Source of the DNA: Babylonia areolata
Lineage: Eukaryota; Mollusca; Gastropoda; Neogastropoda; Buccinidae
Length of the DNA: 64,000 bases
Reading direction: 5' to 3'
Assembly: GCF_041734735.1 (NCBI RefSeq)
Contig: NC_134899.1
Coordinates: 4,126,149-4,190,148, forward strand
The position numbers and the translations under genes were made by a program. Under the pieces are notes generated by a model. It was not told where the DNA came from. It searched no databases and worked only from the letters and a program-made list of their open reading frames with translations. Shown piece after piece: positions 11,443 through 21,986 of this stretch (position 1 is its first letter; every line of letters begins with the position of its first letter).

Positions 11443-11900
11443 AAGCCCATACCATTGGCATATTCTGCACCTGTTTTGTGAAATGTGATTTATTTACTCC
11501 CTTCCATACCATAGGCACATTCTGCACCTGTTTGGTGAAATGTGATTTATTTACTCCCTTCCATACCATAGGCACATTCTGCACCTGTTTTGTGAAATGT
11601 GATTTATTTATTCCCTTCCATACCATAGGCACATTCTGCACCTGTTTGGTGAAATGTGATTTATTTACTCCCTTCCATACCATAGGCACATTCTGCACCT
11701 GTTTTGTGAAATGTGATTTATTTACTCCCTTCCATACCATAGGCACATTCTGCACCTGTTTTGTGAAATGTGATTTATTTACTCCCTTCCATACCACAGG
11801 CATATTCTGCACCTGTTTTGTGAAATGTGATTTATTTACTCCCTTCCACACTATAGGCACATTCTGCAGCTGTTTGGTGAAATGTGATTTATTTACTCCC
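11443..11900. repeat. 57-bp minisatellite, eight copies
   Basis: The GGCA-ATTCTGCACCTG block starts at 11457, 11514, 11571, 11628, 11685, 11742, 11799 and 11856, exactly 57 bp apart. Because 57 is a multiple of 3 and the unit has no stop in one frame of each strand, it creates long open frames in both directions. The plus-strand frame reads as a Cys-rich 19-residue repeat. Confidence 0.95.
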
Positions 11901-12709
11901 TTTTTTTCATATCAACGTCTTGAGTGCTCCAGGATAGAAATTTTCATACCCTTCCAGTGTGCAAAAAAAGTGCCCCAGGACCAAACTTTCCATCCCCGTC
12001 ATTGAAGGAGTTTTCCTATTGCAAAATAATTAAAGTCATGTGAAGTTGTCATGGATAGTGTGCTCATTTTCCTCTCAGAAAAGTATTGGTTATGTATACT
12101 TTCTTTCAGTTGTCTGCCTGCTAGAATTTAAAAAAAAAAAAAAAAAAAAGAAAGAAAAAAACCCAAGACATCCATCACCAAAAATCACTTGACAAATTGT
12201 TGTCCCTGATCATGAAATAGGCCTGGCACTTTAAGGGTCAAACAGCATTGTTTGTGTCTGATGTGATTTCAGTATGGGTTGTTATTTCACATGTTTCCAG
12301 TCTTGATATGACTGTGCAATCTGCTCTGTTTATGTGAGTGTGTGTGTATGTGTGTGTGTGTGTGTGTGTGTGAGAGAAAGAGAGAGAGAGAATATCATGC
12401 TTTTTCTGGCGTTATTACCATTACAAAATACATGAATGAAGTTACTGATACTGGATTCAAATGGTTCTAAGTTATCATACATTTCATACTATATGATTCT
12501 CTTGTGCTTAAGAACTGATACCATATATAATGAAGGAAGAGATTTGATGAATGTTTCTGCATTGGAAATGAAGAACTGATAACACAATGAAGGAAGAGAT
12601 ATGACTGAATTTTGTATACATTTTAAAAAATGGAACTGTGATCGGATAAAGTACTTTTGGAAAGAAGCCAAAATGATTGAACAGCAAGAAATATTCAACT
12701 TAGTGATAC

Positions 12710-12779
<70 letters not shown>

Positions 12780-13227
12780 ACCAATATTGTTTTTATTTTA
12801 TAAGATTTTTGAATGGGAAGTTTGTTTTTTCTTATTCTATTCTTATTTATTTCATTATCATCATCCAGAATAACCTCATAATCATTGCCTTTTTGCTTAT
12901 GCAGCTGCAGCTGTTCTTGTACTTCTTATTTTTCATGTTCAGTTGATATCAGTGCCATTGCTGTCCTAGTTTGATGTGCTTATATTTACATGTATTTACT
13001 TATTTGGTTATCTATTTAATTTCTTTTTATATTAATGCTTTTATACAAACACAGGCTAGGCTCTCAATGCTTGACCAGAAAGTCCCAGTTTCTGTGACCT
13101 TTCATGCCCTTCTCTCATGGTGACCTCAGTTTCGATCCCTCTCCACTTCTGTGTTTAGGGTGAGTCATGTCAAAGGTCTTCAGTGTTGGCAGATTAATGG
13201 GAGACTGTCGTTGGGGGGATGTGGTAG
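11901..13227. other. No gene recognised; (CA)n and short duplication
   Basis: Contains an A-run at 12130-12150, a TG/GA tract at 12338-12392, and a two-copy imperfect duplication around 12505-12605 sharing AATGAAGGAAGAGAT. A (CA)n tract of about 65 bp lies at 12712-12777. An ATTAAA at 12029-12034 could serve as a poly(A) signal. No coding sequence is supported. Confidence 0.6.
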
Positions 13228-14240
13228 TTGTGTCCACTCTAATAATAATAATGATGGTATTTATATAGCGCTGAATCTTGTGCAGAGACAAATCTAAGCG
13301 CTTTCACATCAGTCATTCACACGCATGCATAACTCTAAAACTGAAGAAACTGAAGATAAGGAAGAGGTAGGGGAGGGAGACTATCTTATGAAGAGGTGGG
13401 TTTTAAGGCCAGACTTGAAAGAGTTGAGTGCGGACACCTGACAAAGCGAAAGAGGAAGTTCATTCCAATTACAAGGTCCAGAGACAGAGAAAAAACGGCG
13501 TCCAACAGTGGAGTGTTTGAATCTGGGTATGCGTAAACAGAGTGGATCCGAAGCCAATTGTAGAGAGCGAGATGGAGTGTTGAGGTGAAGGCAGCCACAA
13601 AGATAGGAAGGGGCAGATTTGTGAATACATTTATAACATAGAGTGCTGATCTTCTACTTTACTCTGTGTGAGACAGGTAGCCAGTGGAGATGTTGCAAAA
13701 TAGGAGTGATGTGCTCAGATCTTTTCTTTCTGAGGACGAGTCGGGCAGCAGAGTTTTGTATGCACTGAAGGGACTGAATGGATGAAGCAGGCAAACCAGA
13801 CATTAGGGTGTTACAGTAGTCAAGGTGAGAAAGAATGAGAGAAACGACAAGTCTAGATGTTGCATTGGTGGACAGATATTTCCAAATGGAACTGATGCGT
13901 CACAATTGACAGTAGCAGGATTGACATGTCTGACTGATAAATTTTTGCATGGACTAAGTGTTGTCAAGGACAACGCTGAGGTTCCTGACTGAGTTGGAAA
14001 GAGGGATGGATATACTGCCAAGTTTGATTTTGTCAGCTGTGATAGAAGAGAGTTTAGTTCCTATGATCATTGCTTCAGTTTTGTCTGCGTTCAATTTAAC
14101 TTATTTAGAGTCATCCAGTTTTGAATGCCCAGGAAGCATTCAGATGTTTCTTGCAAGAGCAAGGACAATTTTTCAGGGGTATCACTCTTCTGAAGTTGAG
14201 TGTCATCAGCATAGGAATGATGACTAACTCTGGGGGGGGG
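13228..14240 (-). mobile_element. Degenerate L2-type LINE, C-terminal half of RT
   Basis: No long open frame exists, but the minus strand read in pieces gives the standard L2/Rex-type order. YADDTQL is near 14210 (the catalytic box), LDYCNTLMSGL near 13810, LQCIQNSAARL near 13765, then a HWLPVSHRVK-like block near 13680, and SFKSGLKTHLFIR just before a stop near 13385. The 3' end has GCGCTATATAAATACC followed by an ATT repeat at about 13240, the usual 3' terminus of L2-type elements. It is truncated 5' of the YADD box at about 14235, next to a G-run (14235-14251). Confidence 0.75.
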
Positions 14241-15215
14241 TGGGGGGGGGCCTTCACTTACTCAGTCTGACTCTGTAAATAATTTATTATTGTCATTAGT
14301 AGGGGCTTAGTAGATGGTGTCCAGTGTACAATAAATCAGAACAGTCACTTCTGAACACCACTGAAGTGACTCAGCCGCAGTGCAAGGTCTCCTCTGGTGA
14401 GTGGCCTACTGATGACCTAATATTGATGGTCCCTTGTGGACTGTCGACCCTGGGATTGCACAGAATGATCCCAGGTGTGGCTGTGTATGGGGGACTTGGG
14501 ATGAGCAGTGTGGGATCAGTGCCATAAAAATGGTGCTGATGATGGGGCAGCCAAAAACATCCACATGCTATGACTCTTCTTTGAAACTGAAACTTAGATT
14601 TTGTTAACAAATAATGTGTCAAAAAAAAAGAAAAAAAGAAGAAAAAAAGAGAGTAAAATTCTCTTTGTGATGGAAAGATGGCTCCTCTGTAATGTGACAT
14701 GTTTGTTATTGTAAAGTGCTTTAGGATGTTTGAAAGGGCGATGTAAAATTTAAATGTGTTATGATGATGATGATGATGATTATTACTATTGTTATATGTT
14801 TTACTTTTGTACTCCTTGCCACTGGCCTCTGTATTTCATTGATGATGATGATGATGGTCATTATTGTTGAATGTTTTACTTTTGTACGCACTTCTTGTCA
14901 ATGGCCAGTATTTTGATTACTTTGTTGATTTTAATTCATCTGAGTGCTGGATGTGAACAGATTTATTCTACTCAAGTGCCATATATAAGTATTTGATACT
15001 TTTGTTCCAACAGATATAACATGTGAGTGAGGCAAGGAGAAGAGACGTGTTAAACAAGAAAAAAAGTTACTCATAAAATGATTTGAATTATGTGCCTTTG
15101 TCCTGTAAACAGCAACCCCATGTTTAATATTATGCTGGTATTTATTTTACTGGTATCCCATACCTCCTTTTCTCCCATGTTCTGTTATGCTGTTGCCTCT
15201 TTCTTGTCATTCCAG
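14241..15215. other. Intergenic; possible repeat pieces
   Basis: A short segment at 14695-14785 (TTGTAAAGTGCTTT followed later by a GAT repeat) resembles the 3' end of an L2-type LINE in plus orientation. 14330-14560 looks repeat-like but I cannot assign it. ATG/GAT trinucleotide tracts occur at 14760 and 14840. No gene is seen. Confidence 0.4.
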
Positions 15216-15337
15216 TTGACTTGTCCCAAACCAAGCCTTCACTGTCACACTTAGATCATTTTGATGAAGTTCCTGCGCTGGCAGTTCACAGAGAGCTATC
15301 AGTGTTGGTTGGCCCTGAGGACCTGACTCGCCCTGAG
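15216..15337 (+). CDS. Candidate host exon, unknown protein
   Basis: A clean acceptor (TTTCTTGTCATTCCAG, ending 15215) is followed by an open frame reading DLSQTKPSLSHLDHFDEV and continuing to VLVGPEDLTRPE. A donor-like GAG|GTGAAA lies at 15337/15338. The composition looks like protein rather than repeat. Two AATAAA poly(A) signals lie at 17149 and 17166 on the same strand. It could be an alternative 3' exon of the raftlin-like gene or part of another gene; I do not recognise the peptide. A SINE begins within about 10 bp of the donor, which weakens the donor's credibility. Confidence 0.3.
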
Positions 15338-15344
15338 GTGAAAA

Positions 15345-15749
15345 CATGCAGCGGTGGCCCAGAGTTAACATGTCTGCTCAGGAAGCTGGAGGATTTGAGG
15401 GTGCGGGATCGAATCCCACACTCACCAGAAGTTTCTTCCCTTCCACTAGACCTTGGGTGGTGGTCTGGACACTACCAGTCACTCATATGAGATGAGAAAC
15501 TGAGATCTGAGTGCAGCATGCACTTTGCGCTCATAGAAGAACCCACGGCAACCAAAGGTTCGTCCGTGGCAAAATTCTGAAGAAAAATCCACTTTGATAG
15601 TGAAACAAATACTCTTGAATGCAAAAAAAAAAAAGACCAAAATAACCCAGTGGTGCTGCACTGTGTTAATGCGCTCTCCCTGGGGAGAGCAGCCTGAATT
15701 TCAGACATGAATCTGATGTGGCAAAAAAAAAAAAAAAAAAAAAAAAAAA
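15345..15749 (+). mobile_element. tRNA-derived SINE with poly(A) tail, near full length
   Basis: The tRNA-like head has an A-box-like TGGCCCAGAGTTAACATG (about 15354) and a B box GGATCGAATCCC (about 15406). The body includes TGCAGCATGCACTTTGCGC and AATCCACTTTGATAG, an internal A-run near 15623, and the block GGGGAGAGCAGCCTGAATTT. It ends in about 27 A at 15722-15748. The AATCCACTTTGATAG block is shared with the SINE at 20012-20285 although the ends differ, so the families are mosaics. Confidence 0.8.
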
Positions 15750-16145
15750 TTAGAATACAATACATGACAATAACATTCATTAAAAGTGCCAGCAGGAGAT
15801 GAGGGTGAAGGAGTGGGGAGATAGGAGGAGGAGTGGGATCTGCTTGCAGGTGAAATTGCTGATCCCTCCTATCCCTCTATTTAAAAAAAAAAAAAAAAGT
15901 TCAAGCCAGTGCTTGCACCATGAGAAAAAGTACTTTCTGATCTTTGTTGTGGACACACACACAGTTTCACCTCTTGGGACAGGAGGCAGGGTAATGCTAC
16001 GTGTAAAACGATTCCCATGTTGACATTATGGACAGTTCATCTAGGAACCTGTCATACTATATTCTAGATTTTAGCTTTAATCTTTATGCATTTGAATTGC
16101 ACAGAAAAAAGTGTTTGACTCAAGCAATTAGTCCAGATCAACTGT
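15750..16145. other. No gene recognised
   Basis: AT-rich spacer with an A-run near 15883; nothing recognisable. Confidence 0.5.
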
Positions 16146-16402
16146 GGTGGCTCAGGTAATCAGTTCAAATCATGGGTGGTGGCTCAGGTAATCAGTTCAA
16201 ATCAAAGGAGGTTGCTCAGGTAATCAGTTCAAATCATGGGTGGTGGCTCAGGTAATCAGTTCAAATCATGGGTGGTGGCTCAGGTAATCAGTTCAAATCA
16301 AAGGTGGTGGCTCAGGTAATCAGTTCAAATCATGGGTGGTGGCTCAGGTGATCAGTTCGAATCATGGGTGGTGGCTCAGGTAATCAGTCCAAATCATGGG
16401 TG
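16146..16402. repeat. 32-bp minisatellite, eight copies
   Basis: CTCAGGTAATCAGTTC recurs at 16151, 16183, 16215, 16247, 16279, 16311, 16343 and 16375, an exact 32-bp period. A flanking CAAATCATGGGTGGTGG block shows small substitutions. Confidence 0.95.
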
Positions 16403-16779
16403 GTGGACACTGCTTCATGTGTAAAGTGTGCGTTTGAGTTCAACTTCTGTTAAAATCTGTGTTCAAGGAACAAGCAACAAAAAGGAGAGAAAATAGAATG
16501 GAGAAGAAAAAGGAGAGATTAGTGCAGAGGAAAACTGGCACAAACTGCAGCAGAAAATTGTTATGGAAATTAATGCTGAGCACGTTCTGCAGAAACAGAT
16601 TCTGGTTGCATCTTCTGTAATGTTTTGTAGTTAAATTGTCTTTGTTGAACAATCATTCCACCCTCATGGTGCCACTGTAAAGAATTGTTATTGGATGTAT
16701 GCATGCTTCGAGTTGCCTCATGATGATCTGTCTGGTTCATATTGAGTTGCTTTATTCAAGATTATGGGCTGAATGAGAA

Positions 16780-16862
16780 TGATTCATGATGATGATGATG
16801 ATGGTTGTGGTTGTTGTTATCATCATCATCATCATCACCATTATTATTATTATTATTATTAT
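16780..16862. repeat. Trinucleotide (GAT)n/(ATT)n tract
   Basis: ATG/GAT, TTG, ATC and ATT repeats follow each other between 16780 and 16862. Confidence 0.85.
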
Positions 16863-16937
16863 TTTGCTTAAGATAGTTTTTCAGTTGTGTTGTGCTGGAA
16901 AGAAAATATCTGGAGTCAGTAAAAATTACAAGCAAAA

Positions 16938-17115
16938 CTGTCACCTTGCTTTGAGCTTTATCCTGAATATTATTTGTGACATATAATTATGCGGCTTGGA
17001 TAAACATGAATTATTGCTTAATGTAACTGTCACCTTGCTTTGAGCTTTATCCTGAATATTATTTGTGACATATAATTATGCGGCTTGGATAAACATGAAT
17101 TATTGCTTAATGATT
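16938..17115. repeat. 89-bp perfect tandem duplication
   Basis: The 89-bp unit starting at ACTGTCACCTTGCTTTGAGC (about 16938) is repeated without visible change at about 17027, so it is very recent or maintained by conversion. Confidence 0.95.
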
Positions 17116-17148
17116 GTGTGATGTTTTGTTAAAGGATGTGATGCAAGC

Positions 17149-17171
17149 AATAAAATGTTGTTCATAATAAA
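17149..17171 (+). terminator. Two AATAAA poly(A) signals
   Basis: AATAAA at 17149-17154 and again at 17166-17171, in AT-rich plus-strand sequence. They could end a transcript from the raftlin-like locus or from the candidate exon at 15216. A GT-rich stretch lies further on at 17442-17480. Confidence 0.3.
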
Positions 17172-17438
17172 AGGAAGAAATAGTGGTATATTCCTGTTAA
17201 CTGGTCCTTTACTTGCTCTCTTTAAAAAATAGAGATTTTTTTTTATTTTATTGAATCTTGAAAATGTTTCGATTTACCAGTCTACCAACCCTTTTTGTAG
17301 CCATTTCTGCAGATTTTTTTTTTCTGCTTTTGGAAAACATGAACATTTAAATGTTTTTCCCAAATGTTTAGTCATTGTTTACATTGCAGCAATTTCGATG
17401 CTTGATGAGATTAATTAAACTAATGGAACACATTTGTT

Positions 17439-17481
<43 letters not shown>

Positions 17482-18117
17482 CATATTTTAACACTATGTG
17501 AAACACACCTGTTTTTGTTTTGAATCAGTGTTTATATTGTATGGCAGTGTGTTTAAATTGGATGTCTTGAATAACTGATTTACTGTTTGCATGATGCATG
17601 TGTTTGTTATTTGATGTATTTGGCACAGGCCCATGCAACATTCAGTTTGACAGTTATGATGAGGGCTGATTACTTGCTCAAGGATATGGATGGATACTGA
17701 TGGGTTGTTACTTACAGTTCAGGCATATGACCCATGGACAGTGCCTTCTTTTGATTTCTTGTGATCCTTTGATCTCTTCCCTCAGAAATAAGTCCAGTTG
17801 TGGCAGCTCCACTTTCTTAGCGTGAGATGTGTTTGACTATCTGTGTATACATATGTATGTGTACATAACTACATGCATGTTTCTGAATGTGTATTTGTGT
17901 GTATGTATGAGTGCGTGCGCGTGCACATGCGCCTGCGCGTCTGTTTGTGCATGTTTGTGTTTGTGCGTGCCTATGTGTGCGTATGTGTTGAGGGTAGTTG
18001 CCATGTATATATGTATGTTCAAATGTATATATGCATTGAGTGTGGGTGTGTTGTGTGTGTGTGTGTGTGGGTGGGGGGGTTGAGGGGGGTGTTTGTATGT
18101 GTGTTCCTGTTTTCACA
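17172..18117. other. Gene-free, TG-rich spacer
   Basis: (TG)n at 17442-17480 and long TG/CATG-rich low complexity at 17830-18075. Reading frames here, including one that runs into the RT fragment at 18118, are low-complexity artefacts. Confidence 0.6.
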
Positions 18118-18775
18118 CAGTGCACAGTGTGGCTTCTGCTCAGGCAGGGGAACATGTGACATGGTGTTTGCCGTACGCCAGATGCAAGAGAAGTGCCGTG
18201 AGCAGAACAAGGAGCTCCACATGGTCTTTGTAGACTTGACTAAGGCCTTTGACACGGTGAACCGCCATGGTCTGTGGAAGATCCTCCTAAAGTTCGGCTG
18301 CCCAGAGAGCCTAATCCAGCTGATTGCGTCATTCCACGATGGTATGCAGGCGAGAATGCAGGAAAATACTGACATGTCGGATCCGTTCCATGTGGTAAAT
18401 GGAGTGAAGCAGGGCTGCGACCTGGCAGCCACACTGTTCTCCATTCTCTTCTCTGCCATGCTGATTGACGCCTTCCAAGACTGTGACCGCGGCATCTACA
18501 TCCAGTTTCGCACAGATGGCAAACTTTTCATCTTGCGGCGACTCCACGCCAGGTCCAGGGTGTTTGAGGCACTGTTGAGAGAGTTCCTCTTTGCTGATGA
18601 CTGCGCGCTCGCTGCATACACCCATGAGGACATGCAGTTCATTATGGACAGGTTCTCAACCTCCTGCAGGCGCTTTGGACTCACCATCAGCCTCAGCAAG
18701 ACCGAGTCCATGTACCAACCAGCTAGCTCACAGAACGCCAGCGCCTCCCCCTACCGGCAGTCAAGATCGATGACT
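18118..18775 (+). mobile_element. Internal LINE reverse-transcriptase fragment (family A), frame open
   Basis: An uninterrupted frame encodes about 219 residues of reverse transcriptase: QCGFCSGRGTCDMVF, DLTKAFDTVN, GVKQGCDLAATLFSILFSAM, and the catalytic FLFADDCALAA box. It is truncated at both ends, stopping at KIDD near 18774 without the LINE 3' terminus. Simple 5' truncation at insertion therefore does not explain it. It is the same family as the LINE split between 49560-51555 and 55231-57195. It starts just after a TTTTCACACAG acceptor-like sequence (about 18110-18120). Confidence 0.8.
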
Positions 18776-19376
18776 GTCTCCAAATTTATGCTTTCTGATT
18801 TTATATGGCACCAAGCAATATTCCACAGTCGTGTACTTTCACCTGTTTCTAGCGAGAAAGAATGGTAGGTATACAACCCAAGCCCTGTCCTCAAACCCTG
18901 GCAGTTAATTTCAAACACAGTTCCGTGTGCTTGGGACTGTTAGCTAAATACCAATGGTTTCTTTGCTTTAATTAATACTGGCATATAGAGTGGCATATGG
19001 GCAAATAGAAGGGAGATCTTACACATCAGAAACCCATCATTGTGGAGAGTCAATTTACAGTCCACCTCCAGACACGCCCTGTTCATTCCGTATCAATAAT
19101 ACCTTTGACCCTGTGGACGTGGGAAGGAGTTACATAGGAAGTAAGCCTCGACACGAGGCACTCAACAATGAGAGTCAGGCGACGAATGGCGCACAATTTC
19201 ACGTGCTAGCGCCTATCTTCTGTCACAGACTTAACTCTTCAGCAGCATTACTTTACAAACATGGAGTCATGTGCACAACTGGATTCCCACCTGAGTAGAG
19301 CTGACTGACAGCTGTCACTGAGCGCTCATCATTCATTTCCCGTGTCATTCAGTCACGTTTTACCCCGGCGCGCGCG
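18776..19376. other. No gene recognised
   Basis: Unique-looking sequence; a reading frame at 18990-19298 has no recognisable content. Confidence 0.4.
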
Positions 19377-19390
19377 CACACACACACACA

Positions 19391-19422
<32 letters not shown>
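19377..19422. repeat. (CG)n(CA)n microsatellite
   Basis: CGCGCGCG running into (CA)n with one CTCA interruption. Confidence 0.9.
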
Positions 19423-19424
<2 letters not shown>

Positions 19425-19427
<3 letters not shown>

Positions 19428-19745
19428 CATTTACGTGTATGACCGTTTAGCTTATCTACTCTGCCATGTAGGCAACCACACTCCATTTTCGGGGGTGTGC
19501 ATGCTGGGTATGTTCTTGTTTCCATAACCCACCGATCGCTGACAAAGGGTACAGGGCATTAAACGTTCGTATTCAATCTTCTGCGTGCATATGGCCACGA
19601 AGGGGGTTCAGGCACTATCAGGTCTGCACACACGTTGACCTGGGAGATGGAAAAATCTGCACCCTTTACCGCCAGGTGCGAGTGGGGTCAAACTCAGGAA
19701 AGTCCGGCAAGAATCCAGCGCTGTGACCATGTGACCACCGTACCC
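19425..19745 (-). mobile_element. tRNA-derived SINE, minus orientation (same family as 63518-63893)
   Basis: On the minus strand the order GGTCAACGTGTGTGCAGACC, then CCCCCTTCGTGGCCATATGC, AGAAGATTGAATACGAACG, GGTTATGGAAACAAGAACAT and ACCCAGCATGCAC matches the SINE at 63518-63893. The tRNA-like head near 19680-19740 is degraded. Confidence 0.75.
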
Positions 19746-20011
19746 GTGTGATAATCATGCTGATGTGTTCTCTTGTCAGACTGCGTATTTCTCCCACTGG
19801 CATCGCCTGTCTAGTCGGTCGTTTCACTCTCCCACGCAGGCTGGATGGGCGTTGACATCGCATGCATTGTTAGTGACATGGACAGTTCTGCTGTGAGCTG
19901 AATGTGTCTCTCCTAGCCAACCCTTGGTCAGCTGTGTCTCCATGCTCCATGCCCACTTCTTGCCACCCCACGGGCCTTTGTGGGAACGACTTCTACATTC
20001 TGTGCCCACTG

Positions 20012-20285
20012 ATCCTGTGGCACAATGGTTAAGACGCTAGTCTGCGTGTCGGTAAGGGTCTGGGTTCGAATCCCGCTCTCACCCTTTCTCTCAGGTTTGA
20101 CTTGAACTGGAAGTCATGTGTCAAATTCTGTGAGAGAAATCCACTTTGATAGCTACACAAATATGCACTCAAGGCCTGACAAGCGTGTTAGGTAATGCTG
20201 CTGTCAGGCATCTGCCAAACAGATGTGGTGTAGCGAATATGGAATTGTTCGAACGCGGTGATACCTCCTTGAGAAACTGAAACTG
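20012..20285 (+). mobile_element. tRNA-derived SINE with intact A and B boxes
   Basis: A box TGGCACAATGGTTAAGACGC (about 20018) and B box GGTTCGAATCCC (about 20062) lie in a tRNA-like head. The body has AATCCACTTTGATAG, then GCTGCTGTCAGGCATCTGCC and CAGATGTGGTGTAGCG, and the end is GAGAAACTGAAACTG. It is the best-preserved member of this family in the window. Confidence 0.85.
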
Positions 20286-20475
20286 ATCCCGTACCTCTTA
20301 CGTCCACATGTTACAAATCCACGGCAGTGAACACCCGTTCTGATACCAATGGCATGCAAAGGAAAGAAATGGGTCGATCGGTTGTCAAGTTGTTGCGCTG
20401 TATTTATAGTATCAACGTGTGTGACAGTGCTGGCAATATTAAATATTGATTTTTCCACATACTTTTGCTTTTCTG

Positions 20476-20477
<2 letters not shown>

Positions 20478-20527
<50 letters not shown>
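20478..20527. repeat. (CG)n(CA)n microsatellite
   Basis: ACACGCGCGC running into (CA)n. Confidence 0.9.
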
Positions 20528-20530
<3 letters not shown>

Positions 20531-20639
20531 GCGTTCCCGTTCCCTCTTGACGCAGTCACACACACCACTTGAACTGCACAAGAATGGTATGTGGGAGAGG
20601 CACGTGGTGGCGGGGAGAGGGGTGTTGAGGGGGCGGGGA

Positions 20640-21715
20640 GGGAGACCAACTCTTTACGTGATTATTGGACAGGGTTTTCTTCTGGAGCCACCCTCTTCCC
20701 CCACACCACCCCTGCCCGCTTCCACCTCCTTCCCCACCCACCCCGCCCCCTCAACACCACAGCCACGTATTCCTGAGAAAACAGTCGACACTTCCACAAA
20801 TTGTTAGGTACCGGTTGTTATGTTTTTTAAGGCATGTTTATAGTCAACTATGATGTAAGGCGCTTTGAGCAGCATAGGTGCTGGATATCGCGCCATAGAA
20901 AAACTATGTATTATTATTATTATTATTATTATAACCACCTCCCCGCAGAGCAGCGGAGCTAAACTGTGTCATGAAAAGCATTCATGGCTGCAGCTTTGGG
21001 TTGCGTGGGTTGTGGTGACATGCTGTGTGCATGAATCACCACACACACATACACCCACCCACACACCCATCCACTTCTACACAATTTGCCAGGGACAGCA
21101 CTCACATATTGCTATGTGTTCTTTTCAGTGTGCTAAGTGCACACTGCATGCGTGTCCTTGTCTCGGAATATCTCTGACTTTCACTCTTTATTTTTGTTGT
21201 GAGCTTGAGTGTTTACTCCTTTGTATTTTTAAACAGGTAACTGACAAACCAGTCAAACAGGTTCCCCGCCTGTCTCTCCATCTCCTTTCAGAAGACTCTC
21301 AATTCACTTGAATAGTATGGGTCTTTTGCACTTCTCCTAACACAACCTTTTTGCAGCAGATGTTGAGAAGTGTATATATCGCTTTGGCTACTTTTTGGAA
21401 CAGAAACAGAACTGAAATTTGTTGTCTGTTCGTCAGTTTTTCCCCACAACAGTTTTCCAATCTGTGATGCGATCTGGTATGAAGGCATAGGATCATTAAG
21501 ATAAACTGTTTACCTTCTTTTTTTATCCACACTGTCAAGGCTAAAACTGTCCTTTTGTCCCGTTGTCTAGCATGCACGATTTGTTCGAAAGAAAACAGAA
21601 AAAGTTACATCCCTTCTCTATCAGAAGAATTGAACATTCGTATTCGTACCCTAGCTGCAAGACAAGAGGAACTTTTCATATGAAAATCAAACCAAACAAC
21701 AAACAACTAAACAAC
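20640..21715 (+). repeat. Interspersed duplication, copy 1 (partner 62655-63998)
   Basis: The same order of blocks occurs in both places and in the same orientation: AGGGTTTTCTTCTGGAG, AGCCACGTATTCCTGAGAAA, CAGCGGAGCTAAAC/CAGCAGAGCTAAAC, GTGGTGACATGCTGTGTGCAT, TGCCAGGGACAGCACTCACAT, AGAAGACTCTCAAT, AGATGTTGAGAAGTGTATAT, GCTAAAACTGTCCTTT and CATTCGTATTCGTA, ending in a CAAACAA-rich stretch. By eye identity is around 80-85% between indels. This copy has an extra LINE 3' end (20806-20935) and lacks the SINE present in the partner. Confidence 0.85.
20806..20935 (+). mobile_element. L2-like LINE/SINE 3' end with (ATT)n tail
   Basis: AAGGCGCTTTGAGCAGC, then ATATCGCGCCATAGAAAAAC and a TTA repeat, is the typical terminal structure of L2-type elements. 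It is absent from the paralogous copy near 62840, which marks it as an insertion or deletion difference. Confidence 0.6.
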
Positions 21716-21986
21716 AACAACAACAACACAAACCAAGCAGCCAGCTCGTCCATCAGCCAACAAGCAGTCACCTCAGCAACCAGACAACAGATAGTCAGCC
21801 ACACTCTGAAGCCATTTATTCTAAAAGTGTCACTGCAACATCGACAAGCACATAGAAAGTCACTTATTGTGCATGATATACATACATCAAAAGGAGAAAC
21901 AGAGGAAAAAAAAAACAATAAAAAAAGCAAGCTGCTGGTGTATACTTACATATAAAACAAACGTGTGTGTGTGTGCGCGTGTGTGT

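Noticed and set aside
16146-16402. CRISPR-like 32-bp repeats
   Set aside because: Head-to-tail minisatellite without spacers.
17843-18117. N-terminal extension (Cys/Val-rich) of the RT fragment frame
   Set aside because: TG-rich low complexity happens to stay open and in frame with the LINE fragment; no signal of a real gene.
21563-21955. 130-codon frame rich in Asn/Gln
   Set aside because: Arises from CAA-rich sequence at the end of the interspersed duplication.
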